64,000 nt of DNA, from assembly GCF_004138485.1 (NCBI RefSeq), contig NZ_RYEV01000008.1:124001-188000 (forward strand), read 5' to 3'. This document shows, piece after piece, positions 40,427 through 49,565 of this stretch. The first letter of the stretch is position 1. Each line of letters begins with the position of its first letter. Position numbers and translations under genes: made by a program. Under the pieces are notes generated by a model. It did not search any database. It saw only the letters and a program-made list of their open reading frames with translations, and was not told the origin of the DNA. Source of the stretch: Peristeroidobacter soli. Its GTDB lineage: Bacteria > Pseudomonadota > Gammaproteobacteria > Steroidobacterales > Steroidobacteraceae.

Positions 40427-42280
40427 ATGACTGCCAGTTTCCGTTCATCGTTGCCCCCGGAGTTGCAGGCGTCGCTGCGCGAGGCCGTGACTGCGTTCAA
40501 TGCCGGTCGGTTCGAGTCTGCGGCACGAAGCTGTGAGCGGGTGCTGGCCCGGGCGCCCGGAAATCTGCGAGCGTTGGGCGTTTACGGCGCGGTTCTACAC
40601 GCCCAAGAGCGCTACACCGAGGCCGAGCGCGTGTTCGGTGAGTTGGTGGATGCCGATCCCAACACCGCCATGCACTGGATGAATCTCGCGACCGCCCGGC
40701 GCGGGGCGGGCAAATTCGAGGACGCCCTGCGTGCCTACATGCGCGCATCCGAGCTTGGCTGCGCCACCGCCGATTTCTATTTCAACGTCGGTCTCACCCA
40801 TCTGGATCGACGCGACTACGAATCCGCTCGCGCGGTATTGAAAAAGGCGCTGGAGCTCGCGCCCGCGGATGCCTTGATCCGGTCTGAATACGTTCACGCC
40901 TGTTACGAGACCTTGCAGACGGACGAAGCTCTCGAAGCGCTGCAGGGCTGGACGGAATTCTCGGGGCTGACCCCCGAGCAACTGGCCGATGTCGGTCAAC
41001 GAATGATGAACCTGGGTGAGACCGAGCGCGCCGAGCATGTCCTGTCGCGGCTTGGCAGCCACGAGCTGGATGCACGCGCGATGTTGACACTCGCGCAGAT
41101 CATGGAGCGGACCAATCGATTGCCGGAAGCGCAGCGGCTGGTAGAGCAGCTCTCCAGCGGGGCGCGCGCCGCGTCGCTCGGCATGGATCTGCTCGTCACG
41201 CGAGCGCAGCTGGCGCAACGGGCCGGCGATCACGAGCGCGCCCGCGAATGGTTTCAGGAGGCGCTCTCGCAAGTCGTGCACGAGCACGACAGACATTTCG
41301 TTTTGTTTCCGCTGGCGAAGTCGCTGGACGCCTTGAAGCGTTACGACGAGGCGTTCGCTGCCATGGCCGAGGCGCACACATCGCAAGTCGCGCATTTGAA
41401 GCTCACCGCGCCGATGGCGGTCGCTCGCGGCACGCCGACATGGGATATCACCCGGTGGGGCTGCGATCCCGCCGATATCGCACAATGGGACTATGGCGAC
41501 GTGCCGGCGCTGGAGGAGAGCCCGGTGTTCGTAGTGGCCTTCCCACGGTCGGGCACGACATTGCTGGAGCAAACGCTCGACGCGCATCCGCAGTTGAAAT
41601 CCATGGATGAACAGCCCATCGTCCAGGCGGCGCTCGATGACGTCATTGCCGAGGGCGTGCACTATCCGGAGGAGATGGGGAAACTCACTGCGCAGCAAGT
41701 GGCGGCCATCCGCGCGCGTTATTTCGAACGCGCGGCGGCGAAGGTGAAGCGGACGCCCGGCCAGCGCATCGTCGACAAGAATCCGCTCAACATGCTCCGG
41801 CTGCCGGTGATAAAGCGTTTGTTTCCAAACGCGCCCATCATTCTCGCGGTCCGTCATCCGTGCGACGTGGTGCTGAGTTGCTTCATGCAGCACTTCCGCG
41901 CGCCGCATTTCGTGATGTTGTGCTCCGATCTGCAAACGCTGGCCGATGGCTACCGCCGTTCGTTCGATTTCTGGTACGAGCAGTCGGCCCTGCTGTCGCC
42001 GAACGTGCTGGAAGTCCGTTACGAAAGCTTCGTCGCCGATTTTGAACGCGGCGTGCGGGAGATCGCCGACTTCCTGCGTCTGCCCTGGCACGACGGCATG
42101 CTGGCGCCAGCCGAACACGCGCGCGCCAAGGGATACATCAGCACGCCGAGCTATTCGCAGGTCGTGCAACCGGTGAATCAAAAGGCGGTGGGACGCTGGC
42201 GCGCCTACGAGCGGCACCTCGCGCCCATCATCCCTCAGCTGCAGACTTATTTACGCCGGTGGGATTACTCGGATCGATGA
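40427..42280 (+). CDS. TPR-sulfotransferase
   Basis: TPR N-terminus; PAPS-binding VVAFPRSGTTLLEQTLDAHP; RIVDKNPLNMLRLP; RHPCDVVLSCFMQ. Confidence 0.92.
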   Translation: MTASFRSSLPPELQASLREAVTAFNAGRFESAARSCERVLARAPGNLRALGVYGAVLHAQERYTEAERVFGELVDADPNTAMHWMNLATARRGAGKFEDALRAYMRASELGCATADFYFNVGLTHLDRRDYESARAVLKKALELAPADALIRSEYVHACYETLQTDEALEALQGWTEFSGLTPEQLADVGQRMMNLGETERAEHVLSRLGSHELDARAMLTLAQIMERTNRLPEAQRLVEQLSSGARAASLGMDLLVTRAQLAQRAGDHERAREWFQEALSQVVHEHDRHFVLFPLAKSLDALKRYDEAFAAMAEAHTSQVAHLKLTAPMAVARGTPTWDITRWGCDPADIAQWDYGDVPALEESPVFVVAFPRSGTTLLEQTLDAHPQLKSMDEQPIVQAALDDVIAEGVHYPEEMGKLTAQQVAAIRARYFERAAAKVKRTPGQRIVDKNPLNMLRLPVIKRLFPNAPIILAVRHPCDVVLSCFMQHFRAPHFVMLCSDLQTLADGYRRSFDFWYEQSALLSPNVLEVRYESFVADFERGVREIADFLRLPWHDGMLAPAEHARAKGYISTPSYSQVVQPVNQKAVGRWRAYERHLAPIIPQLQTYLRRWDYSDR

Positions 42281-42842
42281 ACAGCAGGTACGTGGAAATG
42301 ATGTACTTGTCGCCCGAGATCGGCGGGCAGCCTTCGTGCTGGTACATCCAGTACGGAGGAAACATCAGCAAGCGACCGGCGCGCGCCGGAATGGTCACGT
42401 CCAGCTGCGGGAAGCGCGTCTCGCCGCCTTGCTCGACATCGTTCAGATACCACAGCAGCACCAGGTAGCGATTCGCCACATGGTTGATGGCATCGAAATG
42501 CAGCTGAAACTGTTCCTGTTGCCCGGCGCGGTAGCGCTTCAGGGTCAGGTTGGCGAACAGCGGCGAGTTGGGAATGGGCAGGGCCAGCTCGATGTCGCGG
42601 TTGTAGCGCTCCAGCGCCCGGTCGATCTGCCGGCGGAACATGCCCTGGAAGGCCTCGTCCGCCAGGCGGCTGACGTTCAGCTCGGTCCAGGCCGAGTCCT
42701 CCAATCCTCTACGCACGCCACGGCCGTTGCGCAGCTGGAAGCGTTCCAGCCCGGCGAACGAACCGATCATCTGCTGGCACAGCTGCGGGTCCAGGTCCTG
42801 ATCGTAGGTGCGAATGTAGCGGCGCAGGTCTGCGTGGCTCAT
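42228..42842 (-). CDS. 2OG-Fe(II) oxygenase (prolyl-4-hydroxylase-like)
   Basis: LTLKRYRAGQQEQFQLHFDAIN...YLVLLWYLNDVEQGGETRFPQLDVTIPARAGRLLMFPPYWMYQHEG. Confidence 0.85.
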   Translation of the reverse strand: MSHADLRRYIRTYDQDLDPQLCQQMIGSFAGLERFQLRNGRGVRRGLEDSAWTELNVSRLADEAFQGMFRRQIDRALERYNRDIELALPIPNSPLFANLTLKRYRAGQQEQFQLHFDAINHVANRYLVLLWYLNDVEQGGETRFPQLDVTIPARAGRLLMFPPYWMYQHEGCPPISGDKYIISTYLLFIDPSNPTGVNKSAAEG

Positions 42843-42864
42843 AGGCAGCTATAGTAGCGCGGAA

Positions 42865-44136
42865 ATGAATTCACCAGACATCCAGACCCTGATGCAGCAG
42901 GGCCGGCTCGATGAGGCGGAGCGGCTGGCGCGCCAGTCGTTGCAGCACCGGCCGGGTGACGTGGAATCGCTCAATACGCTGGGTTTGATCGCCCTGCGTC
43001 GCGGGCAGTTCGAACGCGCGCAGCAACTGCTGGAATCGGCCATCGAGTCCAACCCGGGCAATGCGTCGAGCCGGCATTATCTCGGCCGCGTGCACGACGC
43101 GTCGGGCAACACGGAGGGGGCGGTCGCTGCTCACGGTGCCGCGCTCAGGCTCGCGCCCGGCATGTTCATCATCCGCTTGCACTACGCAATCGCGCTGGAG
43201 CGTGCCGGCCAGAACGAGCAGGCGGCGATTCAATATTTTCGTGCGAGCAACGACGCGCAGGCGCAAGGGCGCTGGCTGAGCGCGGAGACCACGGCGCCAG
43301 CGTTGCGGCCGATGGTGGAGCACGCCGTGCGCATGGTCAGAGCGACTCGCAAGGAAACCTTTGCGAAGCTGCTCGAACCGCTGCGTCAGAAGTTCGGTGC
43401 CAGCTCGCTCGATCGCATCGAGCGCGGCCTGCGCATCTACCTTCAGGAAGAAGCGCCGGTTCATCCAGACCCGCGCCAGAAGCCGACGTTCTTCTACGTG
43501 CCCGACGTGCCGCCCGCGCCGTATCTGGATCGATCCCTGTTTCCCTGGATCGAACGGCTCGAAGCACAGACCGATGCCATCCGTCAGGAGCTGTTACAGC
43601 TGCTGCGCAGTGACGCCGGTCGCGAGCGGGTGTTCAACACCGAGGCTATCGAGAAACAAAACCTGCGAGGCTTGCAGACGCCGCCGAGCTGGAACGGTTA
43701 TTACTTTTATCGGCATGGCGAACGCCGCGCCGACAACTGTCTGGCATGTCCCGTGACGGCGAGTACGCTCGAATTCCTGCCCTTGTCTCATGTGCGCGAG
43801 CACGGTCCGGAAGTTCTGTTCTCGGTGTTCACGGCGGGCACGCATTTATTGCCTCATCGCGGCGTGACCAACTCACGGCTGGTCGGGCATCTGCCGTTAC
43901 TCGTGCCGCCGGACTGCGCATTGAATGTCGGCGGCGAAGTGCACGAGTGGCGCGAAGGGCGCGCAGTCATCTTCGATGATACGTACGAGCATGAAGCGTG
44001 GAATCGCAGTGACCGCACGCGTGTGGTTCTGATCTTCGATATCTGGAATCCGCATCTCACCGAAGCCGAGCGTGCCGCCGTCGAGTTGCTCGTGCCGGCC
44101 ATGGGTGATTTCCGGAAAGCGGCGGAGACGGCGTAA
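42865..44136 (+). CDS. TPR + aspartyl/asparaginyl beta-hydroxylase domain protein
   Basis: TPR; VFTAGTHLLPHRGVTNSRLVGHLPLLVP...WREGRAVIFDDTYEHEAWNRSDRTRVVLIFDIWNP. Confidence 0.9.
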   Translation: MNSPDIQTLMQQGRLDEAERLARQSLQHRPGDVESLNTLGLIALRRGQFERAQQLLESAIESNPGNASSRHYLGRVHDASGNTEGAVAAHGAALRLAPGMFIIRLHYAIALERAGQNEQAAIQYFRASNDAQAQGRWLSAETTAPALRPMVEHAVRMVRATRKETFAKLLEPLRQKFGASSLDRIERGLRIYLQEEAPVHPDPRQKPTFFYVPDVPPAPYLDRSLFPWIERLEAQTDAIRQELLQLLRSDAGRERVFNTEAIEKQNLRGLQTPPSWNGYYFYRHGERRADNCLACPVTASTLEFLPLSHVREHGPEVLFSVFTAGTHLLPHRGVTNSRLVGHLPLLVPPDCALNVGGEVHEWREGRAVIFDDTYEHEAWNRSDRTRVVLIFDIWNPHLTEAERAAVELLVPAMGDFRKAAETA

Positions 44137-44138
44137 TC

Positions 44139-45959
44139 ATGCGCTTACCCCGGCCATTTTATCGCTTACCGCTGCGCTTCGATGTGGAGCGGTTGCGCGC
44201 TGAAGCGGCGGCATTGCCTGCCGGCGCCTGGGCTCGTCATCCCAATGATATCAAGGGCAACAGCGCGGCCCGGTTGATCAGCGTCGATGGCGGCGAGAAC
44301 GACGAAGTCAACGGCCGCATGCAGGCGACGCCGCATCTCCAGCAGTCGCCTTACATCCGGCAGATTCTGGCGAGCTTCGGTGTGGTGTGGAGCCGCTCGC
44401 GTCTGTTGCGTCTCGCGCCGGGCGCGATCGTTCCCGAGCATGCCGATATCAACTATCACTGGTTCACGCGCGTCCGTTTACACATTCCCATCGTGACGCG
44501 GCCGGAAGTTCGTTTCTATTGCGCGGACCAGTCCGTGCACATGGCGGCGGGTGAAGCTTGGGTGTTCGACAACTGGCGTTCGCATCGAGTCGAAAACTTC
44601 ACACCGGACGAACGCATTCACCTGGTCGCGGATACGTCGGGTAGCGCCAATTTCTGGCAGCTGGTCGCGCAAAGTGACAACCCGAATGCGCAAGTGCGCG
44701 AGGTTCCCTACATCGCGGATCGCCAGCTGTCGCCGCTCATGGAGCGCTCCAAGCTTGCGGCCGTCATGACGCCGGGCGAAATGGATTTCTTGATTCTCGA
44801 CCTGCGCTCGGAGCTGGAGGCTCGAGAGAACCTATCAGACTCGCGCGCGCGTCTGATTCGTTATCACGGATTGCTGGAAGGGTTCTGCAAAGACTGGCGG
44901 CAGCTGTACTCATTGTATGGCGAGGAGCCCGACGGTTGGCCGGAGTTCGTGCGTCTGCGCGACAGCATACGCAATGCGTCTCGAGAGCTGTCGGAGGGCT
45001 TGATGATGCGCACGAATCGAGTGCCGGCTCATCAGGTGCTGGAAGGTCGTGTATTGCGCGCGATGTTGTCGCTGCCGCAGCCGGCGCGCCGGCGCATGCA
45101 GAAGATCGACGCGCCGATTTTCATCGTCTCGGCACCGCGCTCCGGAAGCACGCTGCTGTTCGAAACATTGGCGGCGAGCTCGCAGCTGTGCACGGTTGGA
45201 GGTGAAGCGCATTGGTTGGTGGAAGGAATCGAGGCGCTACGTCCCGGCGCGCCGGGCATTGACTCCAATCGTTTGACGGCTGAGCATGTCAGCGACGTCA
45301 TCGCGGCCGACATCCGCGAGCAGATTCTGTCGCGGCTGCAGGACCACGCAGGTCGGCCGCTGCGCGAGCCCGGCGAACGACGTTTCCTGGAAAAGACGCC
45401 GAAGAACTCGCTACGAATTCCGTTTTTCAATCATATATTTCCCGATGCGCGCTTCGTGTTCCTGTGGCGCGATCCGCGCGAGAACATCAGCAGCATCATG
45501 GAGGCCTGGCGATCTGGCAACTGGCGTACTTATCCCAAACTGGAGGGGTTCGATGGACCGTGGTCGATGCTGTTGCCGCCAGGCTGGCGCGCCATGAACG
45601 GCCGACCGCTGGCTGAAATCGCCGCCTGGCAATGGGAACGAACCAACGCCCGAATCCTCGATGACCTGCAAGCGTTGAGCAGTGAACGCTGGGCAGCGCT
45701 GGAATATGATGAACTGCTGCGGAATCCCGTCGGTGCTATCGGTAAGCTATGCGACTTCCTGCGGATGCCGGTAGATTCAGCACTGGCGCAGCGTTTGTCC
45801 GCGCCGCAGCCGCCGTCCCGTTACACACTGACCCCGCCAGCAGCGGACAAATGGCGCGCGAATGAGGCGCAGATTGCTCCGGTGTTACCGTCCGTTCAGG
45901 CCACGTGGGATAGATTGCGAGCGTTGAGTGGGGCTCAAGGAGTTGGCGATGTTTCGTAA
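44139..45959 (+). CDS. Fusion: AspH-type hydroxylase domain + sulfotransferase domain
   Basis: LAPGAIVPEHADINYHWFTRVRLHIPIVTRPEV...GEAWVFDNWRSHRVEN; then FIVSAPRSGSTLLFETLAAS, RRFLEKTPKNSLRIPFF, FLWRDPRENISSIMEAW. Confidence 0.87.
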   Translation: MRLPRPFYRLPLRFDVERLRAEAAALPAGAWARHPNDIKGNSAARLISVDGGENDEVNGRMQATPHLQQSPYIRQILASFGVVWSRSRLLRLAPGAIVPEHADINYHWFTRVRLHIPIVTRPEVRFYCADQSVHMAAGEAWVFDNWRSHRVENFTPDERIHLVADTSGSANFWQLVAQSDNPNAQVREVPYIADRQLSPLMERSKLAAVMTPGEMDFLILDLRSELEARENLSDSRARLIRYHGLLEGFCKDWRQLYSLYGEEPDGWPEFVRLRDSIRNASRELSEGLMMRTNRVPAHQVLEGRVLRAMLSLPQPARRRMQKIDAPIFIVSAPRSGSTLLFETLAASSQLCTVGGEAHWLVEGIEALRPGAPGIDSNRLTAEHVSDVIAADIREQILSRLQDHAGRPLREPGERRFLEKTPKNSLRIPFFNHIFPDARFVFLWRDPRENISSIMEAWRSGNWRTYPKLEGFDGPWSMLLPPGWRAMNGRPLAEIAAWQWERTNARILDDLQALSSERWAALEYDELLRNPVGAIGKLCDFLRMPVDSALAQRLSAPQPPSRYTLTPPAADKWRANEAQIAPVLPSVQATWDRLRALSGAQGVGDVS

Positions 45960-46377
45960 GTTGTTGTTGATTGCGGCTGTCGCTGGCGCGACGAGCCAGG
46001 TCTTCGCACAGCAGGTCGCTCCGGCCGAGCCCGCTGCGCCCGCCGCGGCACCTCAGGCGGCAACGCCTGCGCCACCGCCGGCCGACGCCAAAGTGATCAA
46101 GGAACCTGCTGCCGCTGCGGCGCCGGCCGATGAAAAAGCAAACCCGCTGACGGAAGGACAGATTGACGCCGATAAGATCATGGCCATGCAAAAGGCCGGC
46201 TACACGATCAAGAACGAGAACGGCCAGACTCTGCTATGCCGTCGGGACAATCAGACCGGCTCGCGACTGCGTCACAAGACATCCTGTATGACTGCGCGGG
46301 AATGGGAACAGTTGCAGGAAGAGAACAAACTCCAGCTCAAGTCGCTGGAGCGTCGTCCGCGCATGAGTCCGCAGTAG
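45949..46377 (+). CDS. Small secreted Ala/Pro-rich protein, C-x15-C domain
   Basis: Signal peptide; LLCRRDNQTGSRLRHKTSCMTAREWEQ. Confidence 0.65.
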   Translation: MFRKLLLIAAVAGATSQVFAQQVAPAEPAAPAAAPQAATPAPPPADAKVIKEPAAAAAPADEKANPLTEGQIDADKIMAMQKAGYTIKNENGQTLLCRRDNQTGSRLRHKTSCMTAREWEQLQEENKLQLKSLERRPRMSPQ

Positions 46378-46388
46378 AGATGCCATGG

Positions 46389-47081
46389 CTACTGGAACGA
46401 GTAGCCGTGACGTTCGATGACCAGTTGGTCGCGCTCGGCGACCAGCTGCGCCAGCCCGGCATCGTAGAACTGACGATGAGGCGCATGTTCCGAAGTGTTC
46501 AGCGCCGGCGCGGTGCTCATGTAATCGCGCAGCTCCGATGTCACAGGCTCGCCCGCCGATTCCAGTAGCGGTGGCACTTCAGTCCGCAACTGCTCCATGC
46601 GGGCGAGCTTTACGGCCGCGATGTCCGGCCCATACAAATATCGATAAAGAAACGAATAGAAGCCGAGGCCACTGCCCCGAATCGGCGCCAGCGCGGAGTT
46701 CGGCAGGTTCAGCCCTTGATTGAGATAGGTCGCCGGCAACGCCGCGAGCGCCCGCTCCAGCAACGCCGGGTCGCGATCCAGGTTCAGCATGTTTCGAATC
46801 GTTGCCGCGAAGTCCAGCGTGCCGCCCTGGCTCAGCGTTTGAAACAAGGCGTTGGGTTGCGGCCGCGAGCGCTGAAAGCTGTACCACGAAACATAGTAGC
46901 TCCAGGGATTTCGCACCAGGCCCAGCAACGGCAGCGAGGAGTACTGCGCGGGCAGCATCGAGCGGGGCAGGTGATAGCCGATCTGCCTGGCGCCCGCGAT
47001 GTGATGGATCAGACCGGCGTTGACGAAAGTGCCGCCGGACTTATGTAAGTGCAGGAAGACGAAGCGAGGAGTGACGATCAT
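46389..47081 (-). CDS. Sulfotransferase-like protein
   Basis: RFVFLHLHKSGGTFVNAGLIHH (5'-PSB-like loop); LLGLVRNPWSYYVSWYSFQ (3'-PB-like). Confidence 0.75.
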   Translation of the reverse strand: MIVTPRFVFLHLHKSGGTFVNAGLIHHIAGARQIGYHLPRSMLPAQYSSLPLLGLVRNPWSYYVSWYSFQRSRPQPNALFQTLSQGGTLDFAATIRNMLNLDRDPALLERALAALPATYLNQGLNLPNSALAPIRGSGLGFYSFLYRYLYGPDIAAVKLARMEQLRTEVPPLLESAGEPVTSELRDYMSTAPALNTSEHAPHRQFYDAGLAQLVAERDQLVIERHGYSFQ

Positions 47082-47722
47082 CCCGCGGCATGCGTGGCGA
47101 AATGCCGATCGACGGTTTCGTCGTACCGGCCGAGGTTCCGGTCGCCGGCCGCCAGGAGTTGCAGCAGGTCGGGCGTGGGCAGGAAGTCACAGATCATGTG
47201 AGTGCGCGATCGTTCCGGGTCGGCGTTCCACACCGCGTGCGGCGAGCTGTTGTTCAGTACCCAGATCTCGCCGGGCCGCATCAGATAAGTGAGCTCACCG
47301 GCGATCATATGCACGTGCTCGTGTGACTCGATCGGAAAATGCAGCCGCAACGTCTTGGCGAAATACGGTGCGCGATCGATGTGCGGATCGATGGAGACAC
47401 CGCCGGGCAGACGTGCGAGCAAACATCGCTGCGGTGGCGCCGGTATCAGCTTTTCAATGATCTCGCGGGCATACGGCATCAGCGCCAGCGGCTCACGATC
47501 CTCGATCGGCAACGCTCCCTGCGCCGGCGCGTAACCCCGAAGAAACAAGGCCTCGGCGTTGCGATGAACGCCGACACGGCCGCCGGTGGATCCCCATAGA
47601 GCCGTCGGCAATGCCGCGACCTCATCCGCCAGTCGCCGCGCATCGATTCCCACCGGCAGGCGCAGGCAGCCGCCCACCAGCGTGGTCTTGTCGATGACGG
47701 GATGGCCGGGGAGGTCCAGCAT
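47078..47722 (-). CDS. Aspartyl/asparaginyl beta-hydroxylase-like protein
   Basis: LARLPGGVSIDPHIDRAPYFAKTLRLHFPIESHEHVHMIAGELTYLMRPGEIWVLNNSSPHAVWN; 4-bp overlap with the downstream gene. Confidence 0.85.
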   Translation of the reverse strand: MLDLPGHPVIDKTTLVGGCLRLPVGIDARRLADEVAALPTALWGSTGGRVGVHRNAEALFLRGYAPAQGALPIEDREPLALMPYAREIIEKLIPAPPQRCLLARLPGGVSIDPHIDRAPYFAKTLRLHFPIESHEHVHMIAGELTYLMRPGEIWVLNNSSPHAVWNADPERSRTHMICDFLPTPDLLQLLAAGDRNLGRYDETVDRHFATHAAG

Positions 47723-47728
47723 TGCCGT

Positions 47729-48070
47729 TCAATTGCCCCTGGGCGGCAGGGCTTCGCTGGAGTTGAGGGCTTCCTTGAAGCCGTCCTTCGCATTGTTGGT
47801 GCGCGCGGTCCATTCGTCCTGAGTCAGGCAGATCTTTTTGTTCTTCAGTCGCGTGTTGGTCACGGACTCCTGCTTGCAGATGATCTTCTTGCCGTCCGCG
47901 GTATTGATGGGCTCGCCGCTTTCGACGGAATAGTTGATCAGCCGCTGGGCCTTCTGATCGTCCGTTTCCTTGGCCGCCACCGCGGGCGCGGCGGTGGGCG
48001 CGACCGGCTTCGGCGAGGCGCAGCCGAGCAATGCGACCAGGCAAACCGATAAACAAATGAGTGAGCGCAT
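47729..48070 (-). CDS. Small lipoprotein, C-x15-C domain (paralog of 45949-46377)
   Basis: VALLGC lipobox; IICKQESVTNTRLKNKKICLTQDEWTA. Confidence 0.65.
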   Translation of the reverse strand: MRSLICLSVCLVALLGCASPKPVAPTAAPAVAAKETDDQKAQRLINYSVESGEPINTADGKKIICKQESVTNTRLKNKKICLTQDEWTARTNNAKDGFKEALNSSEALPPRGN

Positions 48071-48090
48071 GAGACTTCCTTGACGCCTTG

Positions 48091-48627
48091 TTAATGTTGA
48101 GATGCTGCGAGCTCGGCCTGAATCACCTGGGCCCCGGCCGCGATCTTCAGACGCGCCGCCGTGCCTGCGGGCAATTCGACCACGCCCAGCACTATACCCC
48201 CGGATTCGATGGTCTTCAGCGACAGCGGTTCGGTGTTCTGCACGACCTTGATCACCTTGCCATCGGGGGCCACGAACAGCATGTCCAGCGGCACGTAGGT
48301 GTTCTTCATCCACATCGCCACCGGCTGGGGCTGGGGATAAATGAACAGCATGGAGTCATCGGGGCGCAGCTGCCTGATGAACATCAAGCCGCGCGCGCGC
48401 CGCTGGTCGTCATCGGCGATCCAGCTGTTGAAACGATGCAAACGGGCATCCGTCGTGGCGATCTGAATGGTCGAGCGGCGGAAGACCTGGTCCAGATCCT
48501 TGGTGGTGACCTCGGGGGTGGCCGCCGGTTTGGGGGGCGAATCGGCGCCGCCCTGGGCAACGCCGCTCAGCAACGCGCCCACCAGCAAGGCCGGCAGCAA
48601 CCGGCCGATTGAATACATCGTGATCAT
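48091..48627 (-). CDS. DUF192 family exported protein
   Basis: RARGLMFIRQLRPDDSMLFIYPQPQPVAMWMKNTYVPLDMLFVAPDGKVIKV. Confidence 0.88.
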   Translation of the reverse strand: MITMYSIGRLLPALLVGALLSGVAQGGADSPPKPAATPEVTTKDLDQVFRRSTIQIATTDARLHRFNSWIADDDQRRARGLMFIRQLRPDDSMLFIYPQPQPVAMWMKNTYVPLDMLFVAPDGKVIKVVQNTEPLSLKTIESGGIVLGVVELPAGTAARLKIAAGAQVIQAELAASQH

Positions 48628-49346
48628 CGTTTCCGTTCCATTTGGCGTTGCGCCGTCATCGGTCCGCCTTCGAGCGTTTCATCTTTGTCTTCGCTGTCGA
48701 AGTCGATCCGACCTACATAGTCGAATCGTGACAACAGGATGACACCGTCGCCGCGCACGGCGCGCGCGGGATGTGTACAAAAACCGCGTGCGATGACTCG
48801 ATACGAACGAGAGCGGCGCGGTATCCCGGCCAGCGGCTCCTGGCGCACCTCGTCGAGCGTGCATTTGTTATCGCCCTGGGTACTGTAAAACTCGCCCAGG
48901 CCTTCTCGTATGACAGTCACGTTGACCGGCAGTGCCCGCGCGGTCTGACCCTCGCGTAACCCGGCGGCGCCGAACACCAGCACCAGCCGCTCGCCATCCG
49001 CGCCGCCTTTGTGACTGAAACGCATGCGGATGCCGCCGTCCGGCCGCACGGCGCCGGTGCATTCGGTGCCGTCGTTGCCCCAAACGAGCTCTGCTTGCAC
49101 TGCGCCCGACAGGCGGGCCTTGAGAGAGCCGCGTCCGTCCGGCAGGCAGGCCACCGGGGCCGGCGGCTTGCCAGCGTTGTCAGCGGCTTCCGCGGGCGGC
49201 TGAGCATGGACCTTGCAGGACAGTCCCAACGTTAACCCACAGATGATCGTTATTGCAGGCAGGCAGCGACGCCAGCCCGCAAGGTGCGAGGAGCCGCAGC
49301 CATGTCCGAGCGCGAGGACGACGTCGTTATTAAACCGTTGCAGCAT
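48624..49346 (-). CDS. Hypothetical exported protein; start uncertain
   Basis: ORF with putative signal; 4-bp overlap with the DUF192 gene. Confidence 0.5.
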   Translation of the reverse strand: MLQRFNNDVVLALGHGCGSSHLAGWRRCLPAITIICGLTLGLSCKVHAQPPAEAADNAGKPPAPVACLPDGRGSLKARLSGAVQAELVWGNDGTECTGAVRPDGGIRMRFSHKGGADGERLVLVFGAAGLREGQTARALPVNVTVIREGLGEFYSTQGDNKCTLDEVRQEPLAGIPRRSRSYRVIARGFCTHPARAVRGDGVILLSRFDYVGRIDFDSEDKDETLEGGPMTAQRQMERKR

Positions 49347-49565
49347 GCCGGTATGCTTACTCTGGATGCGGGGTTCCGGCAGACTGTGGCGCCGGAGCCT
49401 CGCCGTCCCGGATCCGACGAGGATGAGGATGGCGAGCAACCAACAATGCCGAAGCCGCGCCTGCGAGGCAAGCGGCCACGGTCGTCGCCGACACTGAAGT
49501 CGGTCAACTCAACGGATGGTTCCCGTGCCGACGGGACTGCCCGACGCGAAGCGAGATTTCGTGAT

